A DNA stretch of 64,000 nucleotides from Bacteroidota bacterium (GCA_023424015.1 JAFAEM010000037.1:1-64000), one strand, 5' to 3'. Positions 1 through 9,475 are shown, counted from the first letter of the stretch. Numbers and translations are program-made. The notes: a model not told the origin generated them from the letters alone.

Positions 1-39
1 CAATTCTCGTAAGAGTTTTACATTTGTGTCAAACATGGG

Positions 40-90
40 ATTGCAATCAGTTTTAAGTTTAGACACCTCAAAACTAATATATTGCAATCC
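40..90. repeat. Inverted repeat, 10-bp arms
   Basis: The arms GGATTGCAAT (40-49) and ATTGCAATCC (81-90) are perfect reverse complements separated by about 31 bp. The site lies about 440 bp beyond the nuoN stop. It could be a hairpin or a protein-binding site. No T-run follows, so it is not a typical terminator. Confidence 0.4.
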
Positions 91-125
91 TATTTTTATC
101 CCCATCCTTAACTTAATGACATTGC

Positions 126-528
126 CCATCGGGACACTTTATGGGTAGAAAAAAAATATGCGCCGAGGTATCCCGTCCTGTAGGGACGGTTTATGCAGGT
201 ATGGTGTATATTGGATGATTTGCACACAGGAAATCGATCAGCACCTTAAACCTGTTTTCACCCATAAAATCATCCAACGGGAGATATTCGACCCCGATAT
301 AATGACTATTACCATTTATATCGACGGAATGAATCCGCATAAGAGACACTGTATCGCGTCCCATCGGGACGCTTTATGGGTAGAAAAAAAATATGTGCCG
401 AGGTATCCCGTCCTGTAGGGACGGTTTATGCAGGTATGGTGCATATAAGATGATTTACAGACAGGGAATAGCCCGGCATCAAAAACCTGCTTCTTAAACG
501 GGAGGTATTGGTCCCGACTTAGTGGTCA
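126..528. repeat. Two-copy direct repeat, ~170-185 bp unit
   Basis: Two imperfect copies (about 126-310 and 360-528) begin with the same CCCATCGGGAC hairpin block and TTTATGGGTAG tract. They share a second hairpin, CCGTCC-TGTAG-GGACGG, and both end with an ACGGGAG...CCCGA block. The offset is 234 bp. The stretch lies downstream of the complex I operon and has no convincing gene; a short reading frame across it (158-418) simply reads through the repeat. It may contain the transcription end of the operon or be a REP-like intergenic element. Family unknown. Confidence 0.6.
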
Positions 529-1899
529 TTAAAAGTACAACCAGTAGAGCAATACATTAGGATATACACCCAGCAGTACGATGATGGCGGCAATGGCTGT
601 CAGCGACCATTTGAAAACCGGCGAAGCCTGGATAGTAGCTGTGCCTTCCTTAAAATACATAGCCTGGATAACACGGAAATAATAGTAAGCGCTCACTGCG
701 GCCATCAACACTGCGAAGATCACCAGCCAGAGATTATTGCCTGCCCCCAGGGTAGCTTTCAGCATATAAAATTTAGCCAGGAAACCCGCGGTAAGCGGGA
801 TACCCGCGAGCGATAAGAACAGGATCGCCGTTACTGCAGCCACCAGGGGTTGCTGACGGGCCAGTCCATTGAAACCTTCAAAACTGAAATCGCTCATCTT
901 GGCCAGCACCGCAAATATGCCGATCGTTGCAAGACAATAAGCCACCGCGTAAAGCAGGATTCCTTCCTTAGCAGCGGTGTTCATGGCAAATAATGCCAGC
1001 AGCATAAAGCCTGCCTGTGCAATACTTGAATAAGCCAGCATCCGTTTTACGCTTTGCTGGAATACCGCTGTGATATTTCCAATAAACAAAGTAGCAGCGG
1101 CAATGATGCCGATCCAAACCTGCCATTGATTGTGGAGGCCACCAAATGTTTCATCAAACAGGCGGATGAATCCAATGAATAAAGCCGCTTTGATGATAGT
1201 GGCCATGAAGGACGTAAATACAGTTGGCGCTCCGTCATACACATCAGGCGTCCAGAAGTGAAAAGGCGCCGCGGATACTTTAAAGGCCATGGAAAAGATC
1301 AGCAGTAACATACCTGCCACAGGCAATAATGCAGGTTGCTCTGTTGCAAACCTCATCTGATCTACGTTGAATGTGCCGGTAGCACCATAGATCAGCGCGA
1401 TACCCATCAGCATGATGCCGGTAGAAAATGACCCCATCAGGAAATACTTAAGTGAAGCTTCATTACTCTTCAGGTTCCGTTTATCAGCACCGGTGAGGAT
1501 ATAAAGCGGGATCGAAACAATTTCGATTCCGAGGAAAAGTATCAGCAGTGATTTGAAAGAAGTAACCAGCACAACACCTGCCATGATAAAAAATATCAAT
1601 GCAAAATATTCGGCGTAGTGGACTCCTACCTTTTCCATATCTCTTGAAGAAAGAATAAAGAAGATAAGCGTAGCGATCAGCGCGATCGAATTAAACAAAA
1701 GCGCAAACCTGTCAAAATACAACATGTTGGTTGTATTGACATGAAAGAAAGTGATACCCTGCATCTCGAGGATATTGGCCACCACTACCAGGATCATTCC
1801 TGTAATACCCAGGCCCCTGATCGCAGCGTTATTCTTCAGCACGATGCCGCTGAACATCATAATTACTCCAAATACAGCCGCTAATATTAATGCGTTCAT
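529..1899 (-). CDS. nuoN: NADH-quinone oxidoreductase subunit N
   Basis: This is one of the three antiporter-like, proton-translocating membrane subunits of respiratory complex I. The 456-residue protein is almost entirely hydrophobic, with about 14 predicted membrane spans. It carries the family's conserved charged residues inside the membrane: a glutamate in GIEIVS (124-129), a lysine in FKVSAAPFHFW (206-216), and the TPDVYDGAPT loop after it. It is the last gene of the nuo operon, separated from nuoM by 11 bp, so it is surely co-transcribed. The length is close to that of other bacterial NuoN proteins. Nothing unusual is visible. Confidence 0.97.
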   Translation of the reverse strand: MNALILAAVFGVIMMFSGIVLKNNAAIRGLGITGMILVVVANILEMQGITFFHVNTTNMLYFDRFALLFNSIALIATLIFFILSSRDMEKVGVHYAEYFALIFFIMAGVVLVTSFKSLLILFLGIEIVSIPLYILTGADKRNLKSNEASLKYFLMGSFSTGIMLMGIALIYGATGTFNVDQMRFATEQPALLPVAGMLLLIFSMAFKVSAAPFHFWTPDVYDGAPTVFTSFMATIIKAALFIGFIRLFDETFGGLHNQWQVWIGIIAAATLFIGNITAVFQQSVKRMLAYSSIAQAGFMLLALFAMNTAAKEGILLYAVAYCLATIGIFAVLAKMSDFSFEGFNGLARQQPLVAAVTAILFLSLAGIPLTAGFLAKFYMLKATLGAGNNLWLVIFAVLMAAVSAYYYFRVIQAMYFKEGTATIQASPVFKWSLTAIAAIIVLLGVYPNVLLYWLYF

Positions 1900-1910
1900 G
1901 ACTTTCTTTA

Positions 1911-3389
1911 CTACTTTAACAGGTGACGAACATCAGATAATTTCAAAATACTATCCGAAACTTCGTTGGTTACATTCAATACGGTTTGAGGATAGATACC
2001 CATCCAGAAGATCAGGATAACTATCACACCCAGGGCCAGTTTTTCCTGCAGGTTGATATCCGTTGCATTGATGGTGCGTGGTGACAATTCACCGTAGAAG
2101 ATCTTGCGTACCATGTTCAACATATAGATCGCTGCCAGGATGATGCATATACCGGCGAGTACTGTAAACCAGATATTGTATTTCGTAACTGTGGATCCAA
2201 AAATGCCGGTAAACATCATGAACTCTCCAACAAACCCATTAGTGAGCGGCAGTGCTATATTGGCCAGGGCGATGGTTACAAAAAGGATAGCCATCACTGG
2301 CGCTTTTTGCGCGAGTCCACCCAGTTCCGACAATTTGCGTGTGCCATATCTCCTTTCGATGATCTCCACAATGATCCAGAGCCCTATGATATTGACACCA
2401 TGGCTGAACATCTGGATCATCACGCCCTGCAGCCCCGTTTTATGTTCTGAAAATATCGCGATACACATAAGGCCCACGTGCGCGATGGATGAATAGGCCA
2501 CCAGCCTTTTCATGTCATCCTGTTTGATCGCGATCAGCGAGGCGTAGATCATACCGATCACCGCCATAGAGGATGCCACATCACCCCATGAGTAGGCAGC
2601 GGCAGGTACAACTGGTAACAACCAGCGGATCAAACCCAATACACCCATTTTTACCATGACGCCACTGAGGATCATCGTAACGGCAGTGGGTGACTGCTCG
2701 TAGGTATCGGGTTGCCATGTATGAAAAGGAAAGACGGGCATTTTGATGGCGAAGGCCACAAAGAACAGCCAGAAAAGCCAGGATTGTTCACCCGGACGGA
2801 TCCTTGATGCAGTTTCATAAAATGATTGCAGGCTAAAAGACTGATCCGGTGTTTTGGCGAATATATACAGTATGCCGACCAGCATCAGCAAAGAGCCCAC
2901 AAAGGTGTAGACGAAAAATTTAAAAGTAACCGGTATGCGTTTTTCGCCGCCCCATTGCGAGCAAAGAAAATAAACGGGTATGAGCGCCAGCTCCCAGAAA
3001 AAGTAAAACAGCAGCGCGTCCATCGCGAGGAAAACACCCATCATACCTGCTTGCGACAAAAGCATGAGCGCGAAAAAACGGTTGGGTTTATCGTAGCTGT
3101 TATTACGAGTCGCAATAAAGACCAATGGGAATGCAACTGCATTCAACAGGCACAGGATCTGCCCCATCCCATCGAGCTGCAGCGAAAGGCTGCTACCCAA
3201 AACCGACATCCATTGTGACTGGTGCTCCAGGTAACTGGTTTCCTTTAAGAGGGTAAGTCCGAGCAGCGATACCACCAGTGTAGCCAGTGATGATACCAGC
3301 GCCCAGGCTTTGACGGCTTTCTCATTCTTGATAAGAAAAGCTGCCAAACCCGTGAGTAAAGGAACTACTATCAGTAAAACAGGGATCAT
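1911..3389 (-). CDS. nuoM: NADH-quinone oxidoreductase subunit M
   Basis: This is the second antiporter-like proton pump subunit of complex I. The 492-residue polytopic protein has the conserved FWELALIPVY motif (131-140), whose glutamate is essential in the family, and the KMPVFPFHTWQPDTYEQSPT stretch (216-235) with its lysine and histidine. The gene lies 7 bp after nuoL and 11 bp before nuoN, so it sits inside one transcription unit. It is closely related to NuoL and NuoN, but gene order and the HTWQPDTYEQSP signature identify it as NuoM. Length is typical. Confidence 0.97.
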   Translation of the reverse strand: MIPVLLIVVPLLTGLAAFLIKNEKAVKAWALVSSLATLVVSLLGLTLLKETSYLEHQSQWMSVLGSSLSLQLDGMGQILCLLNAVAFPLVFIATRNNSYDKPNRFFALMLLSQAGMMGVFLAMDALLFYFFWELALIPVYFLCSQWGGEKRIPVTFKFFVYTFVGSLLMLVGILYIFAKTPDQSFSLQSFYETASRIRPGEQSWLFWLFFVAFAIKMPVFPFHTWQPDTYEQSPTAVTMILSGVMVKMGVLGLIRWLLPVVPAAAYSWGDVASSMAVIGMIYASLIAIKQDDMKRLVAYSSIAHVGLMCIAIFSEHKTGLQGVMIQMFSHGVNIIGLWIIVEIIERRYGTRKLSELGGLAQKAPVMAILFVTIALANIALPLTNGFVGEFMMFTGIFGSTVTKYNIWFTVLAGICIILAAIYMLNMVRKIFYGELSPRTINATDINLQEKLALGVIVILIFWMGIYPQTVLNVTNEVSDSILKLSDVRHLLK

Positions 3390-3396
3390 AATCTTT

Positions 3397-5301
3397 TTAT
3401 CTCAGGAAAAATTGATAAACAAAAAATACCACCATCGCCAATACCATCAGCAAAATATAACTACCCACCTGGCCACTTTGCAACAACCTCAACTGGCGGC
3501 TGCCATAGTTCACCAGTTTTCCCACGCCGTTCACGATGCCATCCACCACTGATCTTTCGAAAACATTTTTAAAGAACTGCGCGAGCCGATCGAGCGGGTT
3601 TACAATTAATTTATCATACAGCTCATCCATATACCATTTATCCGCCAGCACTTTTCCAAAACCGGTCGCTTCGCCGGTCTCTGGTTTTTTACTAAACTTG
3701 TTCCAGGCAAACACACAGGTAATGATGATCAGCAGGGAAGAGACACCGGTCAATATCCACTCAGTAGAATGATCGATGCTGTGCGCGCCGAGAATCTTTT
3801 CAGATCCTGCAAATACGGGTGAAAGAAAATCTTTCAGGGCATGCGCGCCATGTGCCAGGAATTCCGGAACACCCACATAACCGCCGATGATTGAAAGTAT
3901 CGCCAGCACCACGAGGGGAATGGTCATAGCTGCAGGGCTTTCATGCAAATGATGCTCCTGCTCAGAAGTTCCGCGGAAGCGTCCCTTGAAAGTAGTGGCA
4001 TAAAGGCGGAACATATAAAAAGCCGTCAGCAGGGCTGTACCCAGGCCGATAGCATATATGAATGGAGATTTTACAAACGCTCCGGCCAGTATTTCATCTT
4101 TTGAGAAAAATCCAGATAAGCCGGGGATACCCGCGATTGCCAGGCAGCCAACCAGGAAGGTCCAGTTTGTGATTTTCATGTACCGGCCCAGGCCACCCAT
4201 TTTGCGGATATCCTGTTCGCCACCCATAGCGTGGATCACGCTACCGCTTCCAAGAAAGAGCAGGGCTTTGAAGAAAGCATGGGTCATCACATGGAATACT
4301 GCCGCAACATATGAGCCCGTTCCCAGTGCCAGGAACATATAACCCAGCTGGCTGACTGTAGAGTAGGCCAAAACCTTCTTGATATCATTTTGCTTCAGTG
4401 CAATGGTAGCAGCTACCAGGGCTGTAGCCAGGCCGATGATCGCAATAATATTCATTGTCACCGCAGACATGGAGTATAGGATATTACTCCTTGCGATCAT
4501 GTAAATACCTGCGGTAACCATCGTGGCAGCGTGGATGAGTGCTGAAACGGGTGTGGGACCAGCCATCGCATCGGGTAGCCAGGTATACAAAGGTATCTGG
4601 GCGCTTTTACCGGTGGCGCCAACAAATAATAATAAGGTAATGGCGGTGATATCTGTTGCAGTAAACTTGTTCGCCTCTGCGAAAGAAAACACCTCGCCAT
4701 AGTTTACCGAACCCGCTTTTGAAATGATCCAGAAGATAGCGATCAGGAAAGCCAGGTCACCGATACGGTTCATGATAAAAGCCTTGTTGGCGGCTTTGTT
4801 GAATTCATTGTTCTTGAACCAGAACCCGATCAACAGGTAGGAACAAAGTCCCACACCTTCCCAGCCGATGAACATGATCACGTAGTTGGCCCCCATCACC
4901 AGCAACAGCATTGAAAACACGAAGAGGTTGAGATATGCGAAATACCTCGCGAAATGATGCGGTTTTTCTTCATGCATGTACGAAGTAGAGTACACATGGA
5001 TCAAAAAGCCAACGCCGGTTATCACCAGTAGAAAGACAGACGTCAGCTGGTCAACCTGGAACGCAAATGGAATGACCAGGCTGTCGACAGAAATAAAATT
5101 GAAATAATTCGCTACATGGGTATTTCCATCCTTTACCTGGATGAACACCCAGATACTGATCAGGAAAGAAATGAGTACGGTACCGCTTCCGATAACACCG
5201 ATCAACCCTTTCGTCAAATGATTCCGCCCCAGTCCATTGATCAGGAAACCGATCAGCGGCAGCAGCGGGATGAGGTAAACGAGGTCTAATGTGTTGTTCA
5301 T
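3397..5301 (-). CDS. nuoL: NADH-quinone oxidoreductase subunit L
   Basis: This is the largest antiporter-like subunit, at the distal end of the membrane arm. Its long C-terminal amphipathic helix lies along the arm in known structures. The 634-residue protein contains GWEGVGLCSYLLIGFW (146-161) and the ARYFAYLNLFVFSM block before it, both hallmarks of NuoL. The C-terminal third ends in a hydrophobic anchor (about 612-632). It follows nuoK by 72 bp and runs into nuoM after 7 bp. Length is slightly above the ~613 residues of E. coli NuoL, normal for the phylum. Confidence 0.97.
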   Translation of the reverse strand: MNNTLDLVYLIPLLPLIGFLINGLGRNHLTKGLIGVIGSGTVLISFLISIWVFIQVKDGNTHVANYFNFISVDSLVIPFAFQVDQLTSVFLLVITGVGFLIHVYSTSYMHEEKPHHFARYFAYLNLFVFSMLLLVMGANYVIMFIGWEGVGLCSYLLIGFWFKNNEFNKAANKAFIMNRIGDLAFLIAIFWIISKAGSVNYGEVFSFAEANKFTATDITAITLLLFVGATGKSAQIPLYTWLPDAMAGPTPVSALIHAATMVTAGIYMIARSNILYSMSAVTMNIIAIIGLATALVAATIALKQNDIKKVLAYSTVSQLGYMFLALGTGSYVAAVFHVMTHAFFKALLFLGSGSVIHAMGGEQDIRKMGGLGRYMKITNWTFLVGCLAIAGIPGLSGFFSKDEILAGAFVKSPFIYAIGLGTALLTAFYMFRLYATTFKGRFRGTSEQEHHLHESPAAMTIPLVVLAILSIIGGYVGVPEFLAHGAHALKDFLSPVFAGSEKILGAHSIDHSTEWILTGVSSLLIIITCVFAWNKFSKKPETGEATGFGKVLADKWYMDELYDKLIVNPLDRLAQFFKNVFERSVVDGIVNGVGKLVNYGSRQLRLLQSGQVGSYILLMVLAMVVFFVYQFFLR

Positions 5302-5373
5302 ACTACCATCCGCACAAGCGGAGAAAAAATTTGCGTTATTGAATATATCCTCCCATTCCCCAGGGAACGGGCA

Positions 5374-5706
5374 TTAATGCTTTAACCTGTTCAAAAAATT
5401 TACATCTACCGAATGTATGTTCCGGTACATCATCACGATGATGGCCAATCCCACGCTAACTTCCGCCGCTGCCACTACCATAATAAAAAATACAAAAAGT
5501 TGTCCGTCGGTACCGCCCGTCGCATTACCAGCAGCCACAGCGCTGAGGTGATGCATTTTGGAAAATGCTACCAGCAGCAGGTTCACCGAATTCAGCATCA
5601 GCTCAACGCACATGAATATAATGATCGCGTTGCGGCGTGTGAGCACCCCCACAATACCGATGCAGAACAACGCGATAGACAGAATGATGTAATAATTTAT
5701 TGGCAT
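5374..5706 (-). CDS. nuoK: NADH-quinone oxidoreductase subunit K
   Basis: This small three-helix membrane subunit of complex I belongs to the proton path. The 110 residues include the two intramembrane glutamates of the family: E35 in MCVELMLNSVNL and E82 in AAAEVSVGLAI. The loop between helices 2 and 3 (about 51-68) is a few residues longer than in E. coli and rich in Gly, Ala and Thr. The gene sits between nuoJ and nuoL. The 149-bp spacer to nuoJ holds two hairpins, listed separately. Confidence 0.96.
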   Translation of the reverse strand: MPINYYIILSIALFCIGIVGVLTRRNAIIIFMCVELMLNSVNLLLVAFSKMHHLSAVAAGNATGGTDGQLFVFFIMVVAAAEVSVGLAIIVMMYRNIHSVDVNFLNRLKH

Positions 5707-5723
5707 ATTGGCCTCCCCTAAAT

Positions 5724-5847
5724 CCCCTCCTAAGGAGGGGACTTGCCACTCACAGCCCCAAGAGCAGCGAGTGGACTTTATAAAAAAAATTGTTTAAAGA
5801 ACTTAATATAAAAAAGATATCCCGACCTAAGTTCCCCCTTTGGGGGA
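5724..5847. repeat. Paired G/C hairpins between nuoJ and nuoK
   Basis: CCCCTCC-TAA-GGAGGGG (5724-5740) and TCCCCC-TTT-GGGGGA (about 5833-5847, five C's then five G's plus a T-A pair) flank an AT-rich core in the nuoJ-nuoK spacer. The sequence around them resembles C-rich intergenic repeats that I recall from other Bacteroidota genomes. They could slow exonucleases or partly terminate transcription inside the operon, but neither arm is followed by a T-run on the minus strand. Confidence 0.5.
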
Positions 5848-5855
5848 CAGGGGGC

Positions 5856-6356
5856 CTAATCCTTCTTCCCGATCACCACAGCACCCACCATGGCACTCAC
5901 AAATAATATACTCGCTATTTCAAAGGGCACTACATAGGTTGTGAACAATTCAGTTCCCAGGTTTTTGATCAGACCAATATTACCCTGGTTGACCTGTGCC
6001 ACCTGGCCTTTCAGTTCACTATCGCGCAGCGCTGCCACCAGGATGAGTAGTAAGCATCCTCCTGAAACAGCACCTGCTATCCGAAGCCATCGGTTTCGCT
6101 GCGGTTCTGTGATCTTGTTGAGGTTCATCAGCATGATCACAAAAAGAAACAACACCATGATGGCGCCTGCGTAAACTATAATGTTCACGATAGCCAGGAA
6201 TTGCGCGTTCAATAATATATAGTGACCGGAAATTGCGAAGAAAGTAACGATCAGCCACAAGACGCTGTACACGGGATTTTTGCTTACCACCACCATCAAG
6301 GCTCCGAATAAAGCCATTACGGAAAGTATCCAGAACAGTATTTGTGTAATATTCAT
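5856..6356 (-). CDS. nuoJ: NADH-quinone oxidoreductase subunit J
   Basis: This membrane subunit of complex I contains the flexible helix thought to couple quinone reduction to proton pumping. The 166 residues form about five membrane spans. The family signature YAGAIMVLFLFVIMLMNL (about 62-79), including the pi-bulge region, is intact. The gene starts 58 bp after nuoI and is followed by the hairpin-containing spacer before nuoK. Length matches the family. Confidence 0.96.
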   Translation of the reverse strand: MNITQILFWILSVMALFGALMVVVSKNPVYSVLWLIVTFFAISGHYILLNAQFLAIVNIIVYAGAIMVLFLFVIMLMNLNKITEPQRNRWLRIAGAVSGGCLLLILVAALRDSELKGQVAQVNQGNIGLIKNLGTELFTTYVVPFEIASILFVSAMVGAVVIGKKD

Positions 6357-6414
6357 TTCTCTTAAGCTGTGGCTGTTTACGATGTCGACGAGCCTTTATA
6401 ATCTAATTCTGTCT

Positions 6415-6966
6415 TTAGTTTTGTGAAACCCTTGGTGGCCTGTCGCCCAGGGCTTTTTTATAGCCATCCGGATCCTCCACGGGATGCGGGATCAAAAGAT
6501 CTTCTTTTTTATATATAAAGCCGGTTCTTCCATAATTAGAAGGTGCAAAAGTCTGCGAAAGATAAATAGCGTCCTTAGGGCAGGCCTCTTCACAATAGCC
6601 GCAAAAGATGCAACGCAGCATATTGATCTCGTACTTAGCGGCATATTTCTCTTCGCGGTACAAATGTTCTTCACCTGGCTGACGTTCGGCTGACTCCATG
6701 GTGATCGCTTCGGCCGGGCAGGCCAGCGCGCAAAGTCCGCAGGCAGTACAGCGCTCGCGACCCTGCTCATCACGGTTGAGGATCTGCAGTCCGCGAAACA
6801 CTTTTGAAAATGTTCTTTGTTGTTCGGGGTACTGTATGGTGACTTTCTTTTTAAAGAAATGCCGCAACGTGATCAACATGCCCTTCGCGATATTCCACAG
6901 GTATATACGCTCCAGCCATGTCATTGGCTTCCGATCTACCTGTTTTGCTCTCTGTGTTAGTCGCAT
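6415..6966 (-). CDS. nuoI: NADH-quinone oxidoreductase subunit I (two 4Fe-4S)
   Basis: This peripheral iron-sulfur subunit carries clusters N6a and N6b between NuoG and NuoB. Two ferredoxin motifs are present, CTACGLCALACP and CIFCGYCEEACP, with cysteines 73/76/79/83 and 119/122/125/129 in the 183-residue form. I chose the ATG at 6966. The frame stays open upstream to a GTG at 7035, but that codon lies inside a perfect 19-bp palindrome, and the longer form (206 aa) would exceed the ~180 residues usual for NuoI. The gene sits between nuoH and nuoJ in the operon. Confidence 0.94.
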   Translation of the reverse strand: MRLTQRAKQVDRKPMTWLERIYLWNIAKGMLITLRHFFKKKVTIQYPEQQRTFSKVFRGLQILNRDEQGRERCTACGLCALACPAEAITMESAERQPGEEHLYREEKYAAKYEINMLRCIFCGYCEEACPKDAIYLSQTFAPSNYGRTGFIYKKEDLLIPHPVEDPDGYKKALGDRPPRVSQN

Positions 6967-7020
6967 ATCTTTTCCCCAATGGGGGTTTAAAATTTTCGCA
7001 AATATAAGGTCTCCTGCTCG

Positions 7021-7039
7021 TTGAGTGTTGAACACTCAA
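7021..7039. promoter_or_regulatory. Perfect 19-bp palindrome upstream of nuoI
   Basis: TTGAGTGTT-G-AACACTCAA has 9-bp arms with perfect symmetry in the nuoH-nuoI spacer, 55 bp upstream of the chosen nuoI start. No T-run follows on the minus strand, so a classical terminator is unlikely. It may be a protein-binding site or an mRNA processing hairpin. Function not known. Confidence 0.45.
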
Positions 7040-7112
7040 AATTGTACGCACTCATTCGAAAAAACCGCAATATCCATTTACTACATTAACGTACAACACC
7101 CGCCTTTTCCAT

Positions 7113-8162
7113 TTATCCTTTCAGCCATAATACGATCGCCGCGGTGAGGATCATATTAAACAATGCCAGTGGTATGAGTTTTCTCCATCCCAGTTTCATC
7201 AACTGGTCAAACCGGAACCGCGGTATGGTCCACCGTATCCACATAAAACAGAATATGAAAAACGTTGCTTTCAGCATCAACACCGAAAATCCGATCAATG
7301 ATAATAACCAGGGCGCCAGTCCCCAGTTGGCTTCATTGACAAAGGGAATATCATACCCGCCGAAATATAAAGTCGCCATTACGACGCCGCTGATGAACAT
7401 GTTGATGTATTCAGCAAACAAGTAGAATCCAAGTTTCATCGAAGAATATTCCTGGTGGTAACCAAAGTTCAGCTCGTTTTCAGCTTCAGGAAGATCAAAC
7501 GGTGTCCGGTTACATTCTGCCAGTGCACAAATAAAAAATATCAGGAATCCGAGGGGCTGATAAATGATATGCCAGCCATTTTCGATCTGGTTTCCAACGA
7601 TAGCACTCATACGCAGGTCACCCACCAGCATCAGCACTGCGATCAGGGCAAGACCCATGGGCAATTCGTACGATACCATTTGCGAGGCACCGCGGATCGC
7701 AGCCAGCAGTGAAAATTTATTGTTGGATGCCCAGCCACCAATGAGGATACCATATACACCAAGACTCACCACACCAAATACAAACAGGATCCCGATATTG
7801 ATATCCGAGACCTGCAGGTCAATTGACCTGTCGCCTATATTAAAGGAAGGACCCCAGGGTATGACAGCGCTGGTAAGCAATGCCGTGATCATGGCCAGGC
7901 ATGGCCCCAGGATAAACAAAAACTTTGAAGACATCAGGGGGATGATCTCTTCTTTAAAAAACAGTTTACCGCCATCGGCCAATGGCTGCAGGAGACCGAA
8001 GATCCCCGCGCGGTTGGGACCGATACGATCCTGTAAAAATGCGGCTACTTTTCGTTCGGCATAAGTTGCATACATGGCCACTAACATCGATAAAGACACG
8101 ATGACAGCCACCAGGATCAGCTTTTCAAGAATAAAATAAAAGTCAATGGCCAGTAATTGCAT
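7113..8162 (-). CDS. nuoH: NADH-quinone oxidoreductase subunit H
   Basis: This membrane subunit forms much of the quinone-binding chamber and the first half-channel of complex I. The 349-residue protein has the family's signature AERKVAAFLQDRIGPNRAG (35-53) after the first helix and the conserved acidic ALAECNRTPFDLPEAENEL region (about 212-230). About eight to nine membrane spans are visible. It lies between nuoG and nuoI, with a 105-bp spacer on the nuoG side and a 146-bp spacer to nuoI that contains a palindrome. Confidence 0.97.
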   Translation of the reverse strand: MQLLAIDFYFILEKLILVAVIVSLSMLVAMYATYAERKVAAFLQDRIGPNRAGIFGLLQPLADGGKLFFKEEIIPLMSSKFLFILGPCLAMITALLTSAVIPWGPSFNIGDRSIDLQVSDINIGILFVFGVVSLGVYGILIGGWASNNKFSLLAAIRGASQMVSYELPMGLALIAVLMLVGDLRMSAIVGNQIENGWHIIYQPLGFLIFFICALAECNRTPFDLPEAENELNFGYHQEYSSMKLGFYLFAEYINMFISGVVMATLYFGGYDIPFVNEANWGLAPWLLSLIGFSVLMLKATFFIFCFMWIRWTIPRFRFDQLMKLGWRKLIPLALFNMILTAAIVLWLKG

Positions 8163-8267
8163 AATACCTTCCGCTGTGGCGGTTTATTTTAATTATTTAA
8201 AATCGCTTTTTGCTTCTTTTTGCATTCCTATTCCCTGCTCGTAGCTCATAACACGTTGCCCTAACGC

Positions 8268-9383
8268 TTACTTCTCCTCCTTTTCAGTTGTCTCAAATGT
8301 AGCTCCTGTTGCAGGCCCGGGTAGTTTGCTCAGATCAACATCCGGATCGTTTACATCACTGATGCTGTGAATGTCCATTAACAACTTGGGCTTTCTTCCC
8401 ATCACATTCGCGATAGTTTCCTGCGGCCTGGTTGCGCCTACATAATGATTGGCGGAGATCACTGAATGCCGTTTTACTTTCATGGGGCCTTCGATCACCC
8501 AGTCACTTAATTTTTTCTTTTCAAAACGGCAGGTATTACAGATCCAGCCGGGTTTGCCATCATAGCTTTGCACTTCACCCCATTGATCCTTCCTGGCAGT
8601 TACCCGCAGCACTTCGTCGCCACGGTTCCACATCGTCACTTTACCGCAACAGGTGGGGCAATCGCGATGCGCATCTACTGGTTTGGTAAACCACACACGG
8701 TTTTTGAAGCGGAAGGTACGGTCGGTCAAGGCGCCTACAGGACATACATCGATCATATTGCCGCTAAAATCATTATCGATCGCTTTGGATATATAAGTTG
8801 ATATCTCGGAGTGATCTCCACGATCAAGTACGCCATGCACACGATTATTGGTAAGCTGGTTGGCTACATACACACAGCGATAACAAAGTATGCAGCGCGT
8901 CATGTGCAGTTGAATATAGGGACCGATATCCTCGAGCTCAAAAATCCTTTTTGAGAATTCGAAACGTGTGCCTTCCTTACCATGCTCATAGCTAAGATCC
9001 TGCAGGTGGCATTCGCCCGCCTGGTCACAGATGGGGCAATCAAGAGGATGATTGATCAGCAGGAATTCGACGACACCGTTGCGCGCATCCAGCACCCGCT
9101 CGCTGGTAATATTTTTCACGATCATCCCGTCCATAACTGTTGTCCGGCAACTGGCCACCAGCTTGGGCATCGGACGCGGATCGGCTGTTGAGCCGGCTGC
9201 CACCTCTACCAGGCAGGTACGGCATTTACCACCACTGCCCTGCAACTTGCTGTAAAAGCACATCGCGGGGGGTGCCACATCGCCACCAATTTGCCGGGCA
9301 GCCATAAGGATGGTCGTCCCCGGCTCCACTTCGACGGTGATGTTGTCAATGGTTACTTTAAATAATTTTGGTGCTTCAGACAT
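8268..9383 (-). CDS. nuoG: NADH-quinone oxidoreductase subunit G, short form
   Basis: This iron-sulfur subunit passes electrons from NuoF to NuoI. The 371 residues begin with a 2Fe-2S ferredoxin fold (C42, C54, C57, C79), followed by H112/C116/C119/C125 (cluster N5) and C164/C167/C170/C214 (cluster N4). It then stops after a further CPTCC (242-246) and CNTC (282-285) pair; the large molybdopterin-oxidoreductase-like domain of E. coli NuoG (~900 aa) is absent. No frameshift or downstream remnant is seen, and short NuoG proteins are known in Bacteroidota, so this is a lineage form rather than a truncation. The last ~80 residues are of unclear fold. Confidence 0.93.
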   Translation of the reverse strand: MSEAPKLFKVTIDNITVEVEPGTTILMAARQIGGDVAPPAMCFYSKLQGSGGKCRTCLVEVAAGSTADPRPMPKLVASCRTTVMDGMIVKNITSERVLDARNGVVEFLLINHPLDCPICDQAGECHLQDLSYEHGKEGTRFEFSKRIFELEDIGPYIQLHMTRCILCYRCVYVANQLTNNRVHGVLDRGDHSEISTYISKAIDNDFSGNMIDVCPVGALTDRTFRFKNRVWFTKPVDAHRDCPTCCGKVTMWNRGDEVLRVTARKDQWGEVQSYDGKPGWICNTCRFEKKKLSDWVIEGPMKVKRHSVISANHYVGATRPQETIANVMGRKPKLLMDIHSISDVNDPDVDLSKLPGPATGATFETTEKEEK

Positions 9384-9416
9384 TCCTCAATTCATTTATT
9401 ACTACCTGGTAATTTT

Positions 9417-9475
9417 CTTAATCTTAACCTCAATCTCAATCTCAACCTTAACCTTAATCTTAACCTCAACCTCTA
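9417..9475. repeat. Hexamer array in nuoF-nuoG spacer
   Basis: About nine degenerate units of the form TTAACC, TCAATC or TTAATC follow one another almost without interruption and fill most of the spacer between nuoF and nuoG. No coding potential or hairpin is evident. Confidence 0.65.

Noticed and set aside
7033..7035. GTG start for nuoI giving a 206-residue protein
   Set aside because: It lies within a perfect palindrome and adds 23 residues without family similarity; ATG at 6966 fits the usual length.
8268..9383. nuoG truncated by frameshift
   Set aside because: No molybdopterin-domain remnant follows in any frame; the next gene is nuoH and short NuoG is a normal form in this phylum.
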